Shown here one piece after another: positions 13,920 through 14,176 of a stretch of 14,176 nt of DNA. Every line of letters begins with the position of its first letter. Within the stretch, counting starts at the first letter, position 1. The stretch comes from an uncultured Bacteroidota bacterium. Its GTDB lineage: Bacteria > Bacteroidota > Bacteroidia > JADZBD01. The stretch is taken from positions 1-14,176 of the forward strand of contig CALEYQ010000038.1 in NCBI GenBank assembly GCA_937924855.1, in the 5' to 3' direction. The notes under the pieces were generated by a model, which searched no databases, was not told the origin of the DNA, and saw only the letters and a list, made by a program, of their open reading frames with translations. The translations under genes and the position numbers were made by a program.

Positions 13920-13986
13920 GGTCCCTGAGCCTGTCGAAGGGACAATTTAAACGATAACGATGATCCCTGTCGTTTCGACAGGCTCA
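13920..13986. repeat. Inverted pair of palindromic repeats (TGAGCCTGTCGAA / TTCGACAGGCTCA)
   Basis: TGAGCCTGTCGAA (13926-13938) and its exact reverse complement (13974-13986) form a 13-bp inverted repeat 35 bp apart. The left unit has its own GTCCCT/AGGGAC stem (13921-13943). The right unit has a second hairpin, CCTGTCG-ttt-CGACAGG (13966-13982), so competing structures are possible. The units lie between two converging genes, a usual place for REP-like elements. The 13785-14042 gap holds no gene that I can support. Confidence 0.7.
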
Positions 13987-14042
13987 ACAACCCACTTTCA
14001 TCTCACCAGCCTCACATTCCCCTTCTTAAAAAAGAACTTCCA

Positions 14043-14176
14043 TTAATTTTTTACCAGCTTCTTAGAAACAACTCCTTTGTCCGTTTCTAACCTGACAAGG
14101 TAAACACCCGGCTTTAAGAGGGAAATATCAATTGGGTTTTCAATGGGAATCCTGAACTCCCTGCCGAGAATATCAG
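14043..14176 (-). CDS. Type IX secretion cargo protein, C-terminal sorting domain (5' part outside window)
   Basis: Only the last 43 codons and the stop are visible, reading in from the right edge on the minus strand. The peptide (DILGREFRIPIE, then NPIDISLLKPGVYLVRLET, ending GVVSKKLVKN) has the layout of the type A C-terminal sorting domain of the type IX secretion system. That layout is an ILGRE-like strand, a DIS-x-L-x-x-G-x-Y-x-V-x-L core and a terminal K(L/F)x-K. Such a domain directs proteins across the outer membrane and is normally cleaved during secretion or cell-surface attachment. The catalytic or binding part of the protein lies outside the window, so its function cannot be told. 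It converges on the ribonuclease gene across the repeat cluster. Confidence 0.85.
   Translation of the reverse strand, partial: DILGREFRIPIENPIDISLLKPGVYLVRLETDKGVVSKKLVKN

Noticed and set aside
13775..13990. Open frame (71 codons) across the repeat cluster, minus strand
   Set aside because: It contains LRQAQGP and FDSAQRP, which come from translating the palindromic repeats; these are spurious peptides and not a gene.
14023..14036. TTCTT-aaaa-AAGAA stem after the type IX cargo gene as a possible terminator
   Set aside because: A 5-bp, almost all A-T stem is too weak to call a terminator.
1..14176. Mobile element, defence system, CRISPR array or tRNA-bounded island
   Set aside because: I saw no transposase, integrase, terminal inverted repeats of an insertion sequence, spaced identical repeats or tRNA-like cloverleaf. 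The gene content is core and envelope in type.

Overview
The window reads as a chromosomal segment from a member of the Bacteroidota. The signs are a type IX secretion C-terminal sorting signal at the right edge, a roughly 1,860-residue lipoprotein alpha-2-macroglobulin of the form common in that phylum, genes without clear Shine-Dalgarno sequences, and several upstream boxes resembling the Bacteroidota -7 element TAnnTTTG. Nothing seen narrows it to a genus. Gene density is high, and there is no sign of an insertion sequence, prophage, CRISPR array, rRNA or tRNA.

Layout, left to right. (1) A plus-strand operon: the C-terminal half of a TolC-type outer-membrane channel (cut by the window edge), an overlapping MacA/HlyD-type periplasmic adaptor, and tsaB for the t6A tRNA modification. 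It ends in a hairpin shared with (2), a convergent minus-strand gene for an exported PQQ-like beta-propeller protein. (3) A divergent 207-bp promoter region with a perfect 7-bp inverted repeat, then the very large plus-strand alpha-2-macroglobulin lipoprotein with an intact thioester motif, closed by a strong terminator. (4) A small minus-strand lipoprotein with one predicted beta-sandwich domain and, divergent from it, a small TerB-like helical protein. Their shared promoter region holds a near-identical 16-bp direct repeat. (5) After a very strong terminator, two plus-strand enzymes that look co-transcribed: a phospholipase D/cardiolipin synthase-like protein with two HKD motifs and a beta-CASP metallo-beta-lactamase fold ribonuclease. 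Both start with GTG, only 3-5 nt after a TACATTT(G/A) box. (6) A 256-bp convergent intergenic region with a cluster of short palindromic repeats, then the 3' end of a minus-strand gene encoding a type IX secretion cargo protein.

Most of the window is ordinary housekeeping and cell-envelope biology: efflux, outer-membrane-associated lipoproteins, phospholipid or nucleic-acid phosphodiesterase, RNA processing and secretion. I did not find a convincing new multi-gene system. The most interesting signals are non-coding: the palindromic repeat cluster, the terminator-promoter-GTG arrangement in front of the phospholipase D gene, and the paired direct repeat between the lipoprotein and TerB-like genes.
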